64,000 nucleotides of DNA from contig CAMXJY010000007.1 in assembly GCA_947244325.1 (NCBI GenBank), forward strand, positions 1-64,000. The letters run 5' to 3'. Source of the stretch: an uncultured Clostridium sp. (GTDB taxonomy: Bacteria; Bacillota; Clostridia; TANB77; CAG-508). Under the pieces are notes generated by a model that did no database searches, had not been told where the DNA came from, and saw only the letters and a list, made by a program, of their open reading frames with translations. Shown one piece after another: positions 56,942-64,000 of the stretch. Position 1 is the stretch's first letter; each line of letters starts with the position of its first letter. The position numbers and the translations under genes are program-made.

Positions 56942-57901
56942 TTAACGAGCATTTTGTTCCGCAATTATTCTCTCAACTCGCTCCTCTACGTTCTCCATAT
57001 TAAAATCATTATGGAAATTGTGATTTCCAATTGAAAGTTCCTGGATACCTTCGCGAATTGCAAGTTGATAAGGGGCAATATCTCCTTTAGGTGCATAAAA
57101 ATGCTTAGCTCCTTCAGGAAACATCTTTCTTGTCGGATCCCATCCTTTGCAGGCTGCTTCAACAGCTTCCATGCATTCAGGCACTAACTCAAGATCCTCC
57201 ATTGTGACTTCACTAAAATCGGCAAACTGTGTGCCTTGTGAAACCACTGCATAAATCGATTCCGTGTTAAATTCAGAAAGTTCCGAATAGAGTCGATTTA
57301 AGATGACTGCAGCGACAGCCACCTTGCCTTCAAATATTTCTCCTCGGCATTCTACATAGAGAACTTTTGCCATGATAACCTTATCTTCATAAGATATAAC
57401 ATAGTAATAGTCCTCACTCGGACCAAAGGCAGAAATTTCTGGGGACACTATAACTACTGTCTCCTCTAATTTTTGTATCTCTTCTGGCTCTGGCATTGCA
57501 TCTGCCATAACCAACGGAAATACATTCCGTTTTTCCATATAAGGATTGTTTTTGCTTTTAATTTTACTGTCATCAGCGCCATCAGAATTTTCATCTTCAC
57601 TATCTTCACTATTAATATTCGTAGTTGTGGGAACCACAACTTCTATATCATCATTGTTAAATGAAAATATAAAATAAATTACTAAAATTAAGCTTAAAAT
57701 CAATAAAGTAATTCCTGCGCCTAATAATATTAATTCAATTTTTTTCTTCTTTAAAGCTTTTTGTCTTTTGACAGTTTTTCTATTCTTCCTCTGCAAACAT
57801 TCCTCATATTTGGGGCAGTTCCGACAATTTTCCCTATACTCCGAGATAAACTCTATTTCTTTAGGGCAATTCCGAAACAATTTTTTCGTTGTTGCTTTCA
57901 T
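56942..57901 (-). CDS. Membrane-anchored cell wall hydrolase, SleB/CwlJ-like, in a higher-GC insert
   Basis: 319 residues. The N-terminus has two cysteine clusters (FRNCPKE, ENCRNCPKYEECLQ) followed by a basic stretch and one membrane helix near residues 55-78, an acidic linker, and the Hydrolase_2 domain (about 180-300): IMAKVLYVECRGEIFEGKVAVAAVILNRLYS, VSQGTQFADFSE, GAKHFYAPKGDI. Such enzymes cleave peptidoglycan, often spore cortex, at muramic residues. Codons are unlike the neighbours (four or more in-frame CGG codons), and it has its own promoter and terminator between sigK and recN. Start supported by GAGGAG. Confidence 0.82.
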   Translation of the reverse strand: MKATTKKLFRNCPKEIEFISEYRENCRNCPKYEECLQRKNRKTVKRQKALKKKKIELILLGAGITLLILSLILVIYFIFSFNNDDIEVVVPTTTNINSEDSEDENSDGADDSKIKSKNNPYMEKRNVFPLVMADAMPEPEEIQKLEETVVIVSPEISAFGPSEDYYYVISYEDKVIMAKVLYVECRGEIFEGKVAVAAVILNRLYSELSEFNTESIYAVVSQGTQFADFSEVTMEDLELVPECMEAVEAACKGWDPTRKMFPEGAKHFYAPKGDIAPYQLAIREGIQELSIGNHNFHNDFNMENVEERVERIIAEQNAR

Positions 57902-57988
57902 TATGTATATCTCCTCTCTATCACTCGTAATTCACTAAACAAATACTGTTCAATTCATTCGAACCTCAAAAAAAATGAAGCCAATAAT

Positions 57989-58017
57989 ATTATACCAGTA
58001 AAATAAATTAACTTCAA
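57989..58017 (-). promoter_or_regulatory. Promoter of the SleB-like gene
   Basis: TTGAAG (58017-58012), 17-bp spacer, TATAAT (57994-57989) on the minus strand. Confidence 0.65.
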
Positions 58018-58170
58018 ACTTTTTTTGAAATAATATAAATTTATTATATTGAACATTTTTATCTATACAAATATTAGTAACATAGATATTTTAGTTTCCT
58101 CTTATAAATAAATTTATTTATAAGAAAGAACTATGTAGTAAGCAACATAACCTTGATATAAGTTAAAACT

Positions 58171-59808
58171 TTATGCCGTTTCTTTTAAGCTCATATTTCT
58201 CAACTCTTTAGCATGATTTATTGAAATATCTGTAACTGTTCCACTTGAAATTCTAGCTATTTCTTTTAAAACTTCCTCTTCATTTAATTGTTTTACTCTA
58301 GTTTTTGTTTTATCATTTTCTATTTCTTTACATACATAATAATTATAATCTCCTTTAGCAGCTATACTAGCTAAATGAGTAACACATATTACTTGATGTT
58401 TTTTAGATATTTTCTTTATTTTCTCTCCAGTTACATTTGCTGCTATACCACTTATTCCAGTATCTATTTCATCAAATATAATTACAGGTATTTTATCTAC
58501 GTCTGCTAAAACATTTTTTATTGCTAACATTATTCTTGACATTTCTCCACCAGATGCAATTTTTATTAATGGTTTTGCTTCTTCTCCAATATTTGTTGAA
58601 ATTAAAAATTCTACTTTATCTAATCCGTTTTTATTAAAAGAATCTTCTGATGTTTCTATATTTATGCTAAATCTGGCACTTTTCATTTCTAGCTCTTCTA
58701 ATTCTTTATTTATTTTTTCTGATAATTCGATTGCATATTCATTTCTTATAATGTTAATTTGTTTTGCTATTTTTTTCATTTCTTTTTCTACATCTTTAAA
58801 TTTATTTTTTAAAGATGTTATATATCCTTCTAAATTTTTAATCTCAAATATCTCTTGATTTATTTCATTTTTGTAGTCTAAAATTTCTTTTATATTGTTT
58901 CCATATTTTCTTTTTAAACTATTTATTAAATCTAATCTTTCTTCTACTTTAGCTTGCTCCTCTTCATTAAACTCCATATCAGAATTTAAACAAGAAATGT
59001 CCCTTGATGCTTCTTGAATTTCGTAATAACATTCCTTTAATCTTGATGCAATTTTTTCGTATTCTTCATTATACTGTTCTATTTTTTCTAATGATTTTAT
59101 TACTATATTCATACTATCTATTGTATTTTCTCTAAGTTGTTCTTCTGCTTCTGATAAATTAATTGCTATCTTTTCTGATGACATCATTATTTTTCTAGTA
59201 TTTTCTAGTTCTTCTTCCTCATTTATTTTTAGATTTGCATTTTCTATTTCTGTTACTTGATAATTTAATAAATCCAATTTTCTTTGTTTTTCTTTGTCAT
59301 CACCATAGTTTCTATTAATTTCTAATTTTATCTTATTATATTCTTCATATAATTCTTGATATTTTATTTTTAAATCCTTTATTTTTTCACTAGCGTAATC
59401 GTCTAATAATTCAATATGTGTTCCTATATCTAAAATAGATTGATTTTCATTTTGTCCATGAATATCTATTACATTTCCCATAAACTTTTTTAATTCATTT
59501 ACAGTTACTAATCTTCCATTTATTTTACAAATATTTTTTCCATTTATATTAATTTCTCTTGAAACAATTACTGTATCATCTTCATATTCTGAATTTGGTA
59601 AATATACAGACATTTCAACATAAGAATTTTTTTCACCTTTTCTTATCATTTCTTTTGAAAATCTACCACCTGCTAATATTTGCAAAGAACCTATTATTAA
59701 AGTTTTTCCTGCACCTGTTTCTCCTGTTAATACATTAAAACCTTCATTCAAATTAATATTAATATCATCTATTATTCCTATATTTTTTATATGTAATGTA
59801 TTTATCAT
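58171..59808 (-). CDS. recN: DNA repair protein RecN
   Basis: 545 residues, SMC-like. NIGIIDDININLNEGFNVLTGETGAGKTLII carries Walker A, IDIHGQNEN and two coiled-coil arms follow, then the C-terminal ABC signature KIASGGEMSRIMLAIK, Walker B PVIIFDEIDTGISG and ICVTHLASIA. Acts early in double-strand break repair. Monocistronic. Confidence 0.97.
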   Translation of the reverse strand: MINTLHIKNIGIIDDININLNEGFNVLTGETGAGKTLIIGSLQILAGGRFSKEMIRKGEKNSYVEMSVYLPNSEYEDDTVIVSREININGKNICKINGRLVTVNELKKFMGNVIDIHGQNENQSILDIGTHIELLDDYASEKIKDLKIKYQELYEEYNKIKLEINRNYGDDKEKQRKLDLLNYQVTEIENANLKINEEEELENTRKIMMSSEKIAINLSEAEEQLRENTIDSMNIVIKSLEKIEQYNEEYEKIASRLKECYYEIQEASRDISCLNSDMEFNEEEQAKVEERLDLINSLKRKYGNNIKEILDYKNEINQEIFEIKNLEGYITSLKNKFKDVEKEMKKIAKQINIIRNEYAIELSEKINKELEELEMKSARFSINIETSEDSFNKNGLDKVEFLISTNIGEEAKPLIKIASGGEMSRIMLAIKNVLADVDKIPVIIFDEIDTGISGIAANVTGEKIKKISKKHQVICVTHLASIAAKGDYNYYVCKEIENDKTKTRVKQLNEEEVLKEIARISSGTVTDISINHAKELRNMSLKETA

Positions 59809-60057
59809 AATAATTACCTAATATAATTTAAAATTATACTTTTTCCTTACATTTATTTAGGTTTTATAGATTAGCCTATAAACTTATACGAATTTATGTT
59901 CGTACAAGTATTATATCTCTTTTTTATTTTTTGTCAATACATTTGTTCGCTTTTTTAAAAAAATTTTTATATGTATCTATATTTATGTTAATTTTTTTAA
60001 TTGAGGAAAATTTTCAATTATATAAATTTCTATCAAACTAATAATTAAACGGAAAAA

Positions 60058-60098
60058 GGAGCTATCAGCTCTGGATTTCTCCTAAAAGCATCAGCTCC
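60058..60098 (-). terminator. Terminator of the small 60109-60276 gene
   Basis: GGAGCT / AGCTCC arms with partial inner pairing; the minus strand continues TTTTTCC. It lies just past the stop codon. The rest of 59809-60057 is AT-rich with nothing recognisable. Confidence 0.6.
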
Positions 60099-60108
60099 TA
60101 TCTCCTTA

Positions 60109-60276
60109 CTACTCTAAAAACTCCCATATCCGACACTCATCTCTGTGCAAGCATGACGTGCATGATCTGCTTCCGAAATAGCACTCAGCCCGAGTGCTTT
60201 TCTGTTGCTGATAAAATCTCCTTGTTTCTTCTTTCCTTGCTTCATCTTCCTTTAATACGTCATAATTTTGTGCCAT
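60109..60276 (-). CDS. Unrecognised 55-aa Cys-containing protein in a higher-GC insert
   Basis: ATG 60276 follows AATGGAGG at good spacing and opens MAQNYDVLKEDEARKEETRR, continuing to a C-terminal segment with four or five cysteines (CYFGSRSCTSC, RDEC) ending WEFLE. The C-x2-C-x6-C arrangement resembles the N-terminal cysteine cluster of the SleB-like insert at 57901. Two CGG arginine codons are in frame; a +1 shift at the first also stays open to nearly the same length, so the reading is slightly ambiguous. Own promoter and terminator. Not recognised. Confidence 0.5.
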   Translation of the reverse strand: MAQNYDVLKEDEARKEETRRFYQQQKSTRAECYFGSRSCTSCLHRDECRIWEFLE

Positions 60277-60340
60277 TTCTTAAACCTCCATTGTCTCTCT
60301 GTTTCGTAGCATCATAATATAACATTATGTTATCTATTTA

Positions 60341-60369
60341 ATTATACTACATTTTTCGAGATTTTGCAA
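60341..60369 (-). promoter_or_regulatory. Promoter of the small 60109-60276 gene
   Basis: TTGCAA (60369-60364), 17-bp spacer, TATAAT (60346-60341) on the minus strand; the -10 context TAGTATAATTAAA is shared with the promoter at 4347-4375. Confidence 0.65.
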
Positions 60370-60383
60370 AATTTATACAAATT

Positions 60384-61007
60384 TTAATATCCTAATTCTT
60401 TAAATTTTTTAACTAATTGTTCCATTGCTAAATCTCTATGATTATGTACTGAAGCATATTCATCTTCTTCCATATCTCCCAATGTTTTATCAAATCCAAC
60501 TGGAACAAATATTGGTCCATATGTTAAGCCACCAAGTTTACCATGTTTTAATGCTATTTTTCCTCTGCATTCTCCTCTTGCAACAAACTTTTCTCCATCA
60601 GGTAAAATCGCTGTTAATACACAAACAAATTTACATGTTCTATCTTCCATATTGGTATATTGTTTCATATTATTTAAAACCTTATTTATACTTTCTTCTT
60701 GTGAAGCATGATCTCCAGCATATCTTGCTGTATATATTCCTGGCTCTCCATTTAAAGCATCTATACATAATCCAGCATCATCTGTAATTATTATTTTTTC
60801 AGTTATATTATTTTCTTTGCAGAATTGATATATTGCATTTGCTTTTATCTCAGAATTCTCTTCAAAAGTTTTTCCATCTTCTATAATCTCTTTATCAAAT
60901 CCTATATCTTTTAACGTATATAATTCTGCATCAAATCCATGAGATTTTATTATATTTTTCATTGCATTTACTTTTCCTTGATTTCCTGTTCCATATAAAA
61001 TTTTCAT
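60384..61007 (-). CDS. rdgB: dITP/XTP pyrophosphatase (RdgB/HAM1)
   Basis: 207 residues from ATG 61007 (GGAGG upstream). MKILYGTGNQGKVNAMKNI, the ITDDAGLCIDALNGEPGIYTARYAG active-site segment and SVHNHRDLAMEQL at the end are the HAM1 signatures. It removes non-canonical purine nucleotides. Monocistronic. Confidence 0.95.
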   Translation of the reverse strand: MKILYGTGNQGKVNAMKNIIKSHGFDAELYTLKDIGFDKEIIEDGKTFEENSEIKANAIYQFCKENNITEKIIITDDAGLCIDALNGEPGIYTARYAGDHASQEESINKVLNNMKQYTNMEDRTCKFVCVLTAILPDGEKFVARGECRGKIALKHGKLGGLTYGPIFVPVGFDKTLGDMEEDEYASVHNHRDLAMEQLVKKFKELGY

Positions 61008-61172
61008 ATTTACCTCCATATACGAATATTGAATTTATAAAAAGAATTTTCTAATAAAGTACTATATAATTCTATAATTATTATACTAAAAAAAGTTAAA
61101 AAGTCAATTTATTAATTAATAGGTTTTTATACAACTATATTTGAATTACAAAATTATATATGATATAATTTA

Positions 61173-61222
61173 TATAGACTTTATTTAGTAAGAAGTCCAG
61201 AGAGCTTTCCTAAATAAAATAA
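61173..61222 (+). repeat. Dispersed intergenic repeat, tail hairpin (copy F)
   Basis: CTTTATTTAGTAAGAAGTCC and AGAGAGCTTTCCTAAATAAA, the terminal hairpin of the repeat family, ends 20 bases before the PPase-like gene. Confidence 0.5.
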
Positions 61223-61243
61223 TTAAATTTGGAGTAAAATGGA

Positions 61244-61588
61244 ATGGAAAACATTGCAACAAAGTACATAGGTAAGTATGTTACTGTAAAAATAGATAGA
61301 CCAATCGGAAGTAGTCATCCTAATTATCCTAATCACATATATTTAGTAAATTATGGATTTGTTCCTGATACAATTAGTGGAGATGGAGAAGAAATAGATT
61401 GTTATATTTTAGGAGAATACAAACCATTAAAAGAATATACAGGAAAATGTATTGCAGTAATACATAGATTAAATGATAATGACGACAAATTAATTGTAGT
61501 CCCTGAAAATAAAACATTTACCGATAGCGAAATAAAATTACTCACAGATTTTCAAGAAATGTATTATGAAAGTATAATTATAAGATAA
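61244..61588 (+). CDS. Small inorganic pyrophosphatase-like protein
   Basis: 114 residues, much shorter than family I pyrophosphatase (~170-200). YVTVKIDRPIGSSHPNYPN, YLVNYGFVPDTISGDGEEIDCYILG corresponds to the PPase core with YG-x-(I/V)P-x-T and the D-G-x-x-D-like metal motif (DGEEID). The C-terminal third is short. It may be a reduced PPase or a related protein with another substrate. Transcribed alone on the plus strand. Confidence 0.75.
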   Translation: MENIATKYIGKYVTVKIDRPIGSSHPNYPNHIYLVNYGFVPDTISGDGEEIDCYILGEYKPLKEYTGKCIAVIHRLNDNDDKLIVVPENKTFTDSEIKLLTDFQEMYYESIIIR

Positions 61589-61608
61589 ATGAAAATTATA
61601 AAAATTAC

Positions 61609-61648
61609 AAATCCAGAAAATATTGATTCTTCAATACTTTCTGGATTT
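61609..61648. terminator. Terminator between the PPase-like gene and tRNA-Glu
   Basis: AAATCCAGAAAATATTGA / TCAATACTTTCTGGATTT nearly perfect 18-bp stem; serves the plus-strand gene and probably also the minus-strand tRNA. Confidence 0.8.
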
Positions 61649-61654
61649 ATGTTT

Positions 61655-61729
61655 TGGTGACCCCTACGGGAATCGAACCCATGATTCCACCTTGAGAGGG
61701 TGGCGTCTTAGCCGCTTGACCAAGGGGCC
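61655..61729 (-). tRNA. tRNA-Glu (anticodon CTC), CCA encoded
   Basis: Read on the minus strand: acceptor GGCCCCT / AGGGGTC, D-arm with GGTCAAGCGGCTAAGAC, anticodon stem CCACC-CTCTCAA-GGTGG with anticodon CTC, T-arm with GGGTTCGATTCCC, discriminator A and encoded CCA. This is the only tRNA seen in the window. Confidence 0.96.
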
Positions 61730-61766
61730 TTGTATTAACTATTTATTTATAACATATTTTATTTTT

Positions 61767-62162
61767 TTAGTCAATACACATATCTAATATTTCTTCTAAT
61801 CTTTCATCTTGTTTAGTTAAATATAAATAGCCAATTAATGCTTCAAATGCTGTTGATTGACTATAATCAGCTACATTAGAATTTTTTGCTATATGATGAT
61901 TCTCAGTGTTTCTTCCTCTTCTAACAACATCTTTTTCTTCATCTGTTAGTTTATCTAAAATTCTCTTTAAGGTATCAGCTTGAGATTTTGCTTTTACATA
62001 TTTAATAGATTCAATATGTAATTTATGTGGTTTAGCATTAGAATTATTTATTAATTTTGTTCTAACATAAAGTTCAAAAACACTATCTCCTACATAAGCC
62101 CAAACTAATGGTGATAATAACTTTGCATCTTGCAAATCTTTTTCTCTTTTTATGAATTCCAT
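61767..62162 (-). CDS. mrnC: Mini-ribonuclease III
   Basis: 131 residues, a single RNase III catalytic domain without the dsRNA-binding domain: SPLVWAYVGDSVFELYVRTKL, KAKSQADTLKRI and RRGRNTENHHIAKNSNVADYSQSTAFEALIGYLYL. It matures 23S rRNA ends. Upstream of the tRNA-Glu and after rbgA on the same strand. Confidence 0.95.
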   Translation of the reverse strand: MEFIKREKDLQDAKLLSPLVWAYVGDSVFELYVRTKLINNSNAKPHKLHIESIKYVKAKSQADTLKRILDKLTDEEKDVVRRGRNTENHHIAKNSNVADYSQSTAFEALIGYLYLTKQDERLEEILDMCID

Positions 62163-62216
62163 TTTAAATTACATTCCTTTCTTCTCTTATCAAAATGCAT
62201 ATCTATACTTAAAACT

Positions 62217-63128
62217 TTAAGGTTCTTCTAAAGTTATTTTTCCTAATTTACAATTTCTAAAATCATCTAAAATAATTCTAGCAACTTTTTCATCATCTGT
62301 ATTACCACCTGAAATTAATGCTCCTCTTTTCTTTCCTATAATCTGCATTAATTCATAAATATAATTATCTTCTTTTTCTAATTTCATGATTTCTTCATCT
62401 GAAATTTTATATCTATCTTTAATATTTTTTCTATATTTACTGTATAAAATTTTTAAAAGTTCATATGCTACTTCTGTTCTTTCTATTAAATCATCTTTTA
62501 TTGTCCCTGTAAAAGCTAAATTTAAAGCTACTTCATCACTTTCAAATTTAGGCCATAATACACCTGGAGTATCAAGTAATTCTTGATTTTTTCCAATTTT
62601 AATCCATTGCTTTGACTTTGTTACTCCTGGTCTATTTCCTACTTCCATTGTTGTTCTTTTTGATATTCTATTAATAAATGATGATTTTCCAACATTTGGA
62701 ATTCCTAAAATCATTACTCTAATTGTTTTATTTATTCTCCCTCTAGCTGCTTGTCTTGCAATTTCATCTTTCATTAATTCTTCTATTTTTTTAGTAACTT
62801 TGTCTACGCCTTTACCAGAATTTGAATCTGTTAAAAGTGTTGGTGCCTCTTTCGATAACTTTTCCACCCATCTTTTATTCATATTCTCATCTGATAAATC
62901 ACATTTATTAAGTAAGATAATTCTTTTTTTATTATTTGTTAATTTTTTTATATCAGGATTTCTACTGGCTATTGGTATTCTGCTATCTAATAATTCTATA
63001 ACTACATCTATTAATTTTAAATCCTCCTCTATTTGTCTTCTTGTTTTTGCCATATGACCTGGATACCAGTTGATGTGGGCAGAAAGACAACTTTTTTCTG
63101 TACTGTTTTTCTTATCTCTTTTTTGCAT
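62217..63128 (-). CDS. rbgA: Ribosome biogenesis GTPase RbgA (YlqF)
   Basis: 303 residues. Circularly permuted GTPase: HINWYPGHMAKTRRQI at the start, LLNKCDLSD (G4), then ILGIPNVGKSSFINR (G1), GVTKSKQWI (G2) and LLDTPGVLWP (G3). Required for late 50S assembly. Transcribed with mrnC. Confidence 0.96.
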   Translation of the reverse strand: MQKRDKKNSTEKSCLSAHINWYPGHMAKTRRQIEEDLKLIDVVIELLDSRIPIASRNPDIKKLTNNKKRIILLNKCDLSDENMNKRWVEKLSKEAPTLLTDSNSGKGVDKVTKKIEELMKDEIARQAARGRINKTIRVMILGIPNVGKSSFINRISKRTTMEVGNRPGVTKSKQWIKIGKNQELLDTPGVLWPKFESDEVALNLAFTGTIKDDLIERTEVAYELLKILYSKYRKNIKDRYKISDEEIMKLEKEDNYIYELMQIIGKKRGALISGGNTDDEKVARIILDDFRNCKLGKITLEEP

Positions 63129-63186
63129 TTTTTCACTTCCTTTTATTTTAATTATATAAAAATTAATATTTTAAATTCTCAACTTT

Positions 63187-63339
63187 TTATAAAACTTCAA
63201 TAAATTTTATCTGCATTTTTCCTAATCTAAAATATAACATAATCAAATTACTATTTACTTCTTGCATAATTTTAATCTGGCTATTTATTATGTCTTCTTT
63301 ATTAAATTTTACTTTTTTCTCTTTAATGTCATAAAATAT
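63187..63339 (-). pseudogene. Possible remnant resembling the N-terminus of a DUF1016 (YhcG-type) protein
   Basis: Directly after the TAA of the gene ending at 63343, the same frame stays open for ~50 codons without a usable start: KEDIINSQIKIMQEVNSNL and IMLYFRLGKMQ resemble the (I-x3-VN-x-L-x-x-LYW-x-IG) N-terminal motif of DUF1016 nucleases. It may be a decayed fragment or chance. The remaining intergenic sequence to rbgA has nothing else. Confidence 0.3.
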
Positions 63340-63342
63340 CTT

Positions 63343-64000
63343 TTATATTTCTAATACCCCTACATTATATTCAAACAGTTTCTTACATTCTTCTTTAGTT
63401 AATTCTCCTAGTTTATATTTTTCAAATATTCTTAACAATGTTTGCGTCTCAATAATTAATGCTCCATTTCTTGCCGCTAATTTTATTTGATGCTCATGAA
63501 CTTCTTGTCTTTCTCCTAGTGGTCTGTTTCTTTGATGGTTAATTATTAGTAAACCTTTCACATTTTCTTCGATACCCTCTTTTTCTAAATTATCTAAATA
63601 ACTTTGCACATGAACATCTAATTGAGACACATTTTTATTTGCTACTGCTGAACTTACTCCTTTAATTTCTCCAATAAATGTAATATCTTCTTTCTTTATA
63701 AGAAAGTCTTCTTTCTTTTCATCTACAAATTGACTCGAATCATATTCAAGAATTTCATCCAAAATTTCTAATACAACCTTTACTAATTCTTCACCAGTAG
63801 AATATAAAATGCTTTTATATTCTAAATTTTTTATTAATTGTTCTTCTAATTTTATATTCTTCTCCTTCAATTCTTGTATCTTTTCATTATTACTATTCTT
63901 ATCCTCTTTCAATTGTTCGTCATTATAAAATTTTACATCTATTATCCAATCAGGAATTTCTTCTTTCTCTGTTTTTTCCCTACAATGACTCTTAATAAAT
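63343..64000 (-). CDS. Partial gene, PD-(D/E)xK-like nuclease domain (continues beyond the right edge)
   Basis: The reading frame is open to the right edge of the window, so the true start lies outside; a TTG at 63912 is only an internal codon. The visible C-terminal ~219 residues include a coiled coil (NNEKIQELKEKNIKLEEQL), then a nuclease-like core with the E-x-K strand FIGEIKGVSS, VHVQSYLD, GLLIINHQRNRPLGER and GALIIETQTLLRIFEKYKLG, as in restriction-endonuclease-like proteins of unknown target. Native codon usage. Function uncertain. Confidence 0.6.
   Translation of the reverse strand, partial: FIKSHCREKTEKEEIPDWIIDVKFYNDEQLKEDKNSNNEKIQELKEKNIKLEEQLIKNLEYKSILYSTGEELVKVVLEILDEILEYDSSQFVDEKKEDFLIKKEDITFIGEIKGVSSAVANKNVSQLDVHVQSYLDNLEKEGIEENVKGLLIINHQRNRPLGERQEVHEHQIKLAARNGALIIETQTLLRIFEKYKLGELTKEECKKLFEYNVGVLEI

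Noticed and set aside
61173..61222. PyrR binding loop (AGTCCAGAGAG)
   Set aside because: The string is the loop of the dispersed repeat hairpin, varies between copies and is not next to pyrimidine genes.

Overview
The window is about 64 kb of very AT-rich chromosome from a spore-forming member of the Firmicutes, most likely an uncultured gut-type clostridium. Evidence for this is spoVT, spoIIAA-spoIIAB-sigF behind a SigH-type promoter with Spo0A boxes, spoIID-spoIIQ, an uninterrupted sigK, cdaA, whiA, rqcP, a T-box in front of valS, a CIRCE operator in front of hrcA and a Firmicutes-type 6S RNA. Most genes are on the minus strand.

Layout: 1-1.5 kb partial alaS of a short type; 1.6-4.4 kb two unrecognised genes of higher GC; 4.5-8.7 kb Sel1 protein, spoVT, pyrBI and nfo; 8.8-12.4 kb a KAP-type P-loop NTPase, comF and a type III toxin-antitoxin locus (repeat RNA antitoxin, terminator, ToxN-like toxin); 12.4-15.5 kb valS with its T-box; 15.7-22.7 kb DUF3137/LemA and the pyrimidine operon pyrC-pyrF-PPC-epimerase-pyrK-pyrD; 23-25 kb a divergent, degenerate PyrE-like protein and a pilin-like protein; 25-31 kb dnaE, rqcP, a phosphoesterase and truA; 31.5-34 kb a sigma/anti-sigma-like pair and a HAD phosphatase; 34.7-39.5 kb cdaA and the spoIIA/spoIID/spoIIQ sporulation block; 40-46 kb lipoprotein, VOC protein, AraC regulator, recD2 and a coiled-coil protein; 46-51 kb hrcA-grpE-dnaK-mazG-dnaJ; 51-56 kb hemW, whiA, prmC, 6S RNA and a PflX-like radical SAM protein; 56-64 kb sigK, a SleB-like hydrolase, recN, rdgB, a PPase-like protein, tRNA-Glu, mrnC, rbgA and a partial nuclease-like gene.

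The most striking observation is a shared recoding signature. Four conserved genes (dnaE, truA, spoIID, sigF) are each interrupted by exactly one extra C placed directly before a conserved glycine codon, so that the zero-frame ribosome meets a CGG codon. Skipping that C (+1) restores a full-length protein with a Gly where the family has one. Reading all native genes by eye I found no other in-frame CGG codon, whereas all six higher-GC single-gene inserts use CGG as a normal arginine codon. This suggests that CGG is a +1 frameshift (or CGGN-to-Gly quadruplet) signal in the native genes of this organism. Sequencing error remains possible but would have to repeat the same unusual event four times.

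Other notable items are the type III toxin-antitoxin locus with compensatory changes in its RNA repeats, a family of dispersed intergenic structured repeats, several single-gene inserts each with its own 17-bp-spacer promoter and terminator, an AlaRS lacking the usual spacer before the editing HTATH motif, and a PyrE homologue without a PRPP-binding loop.
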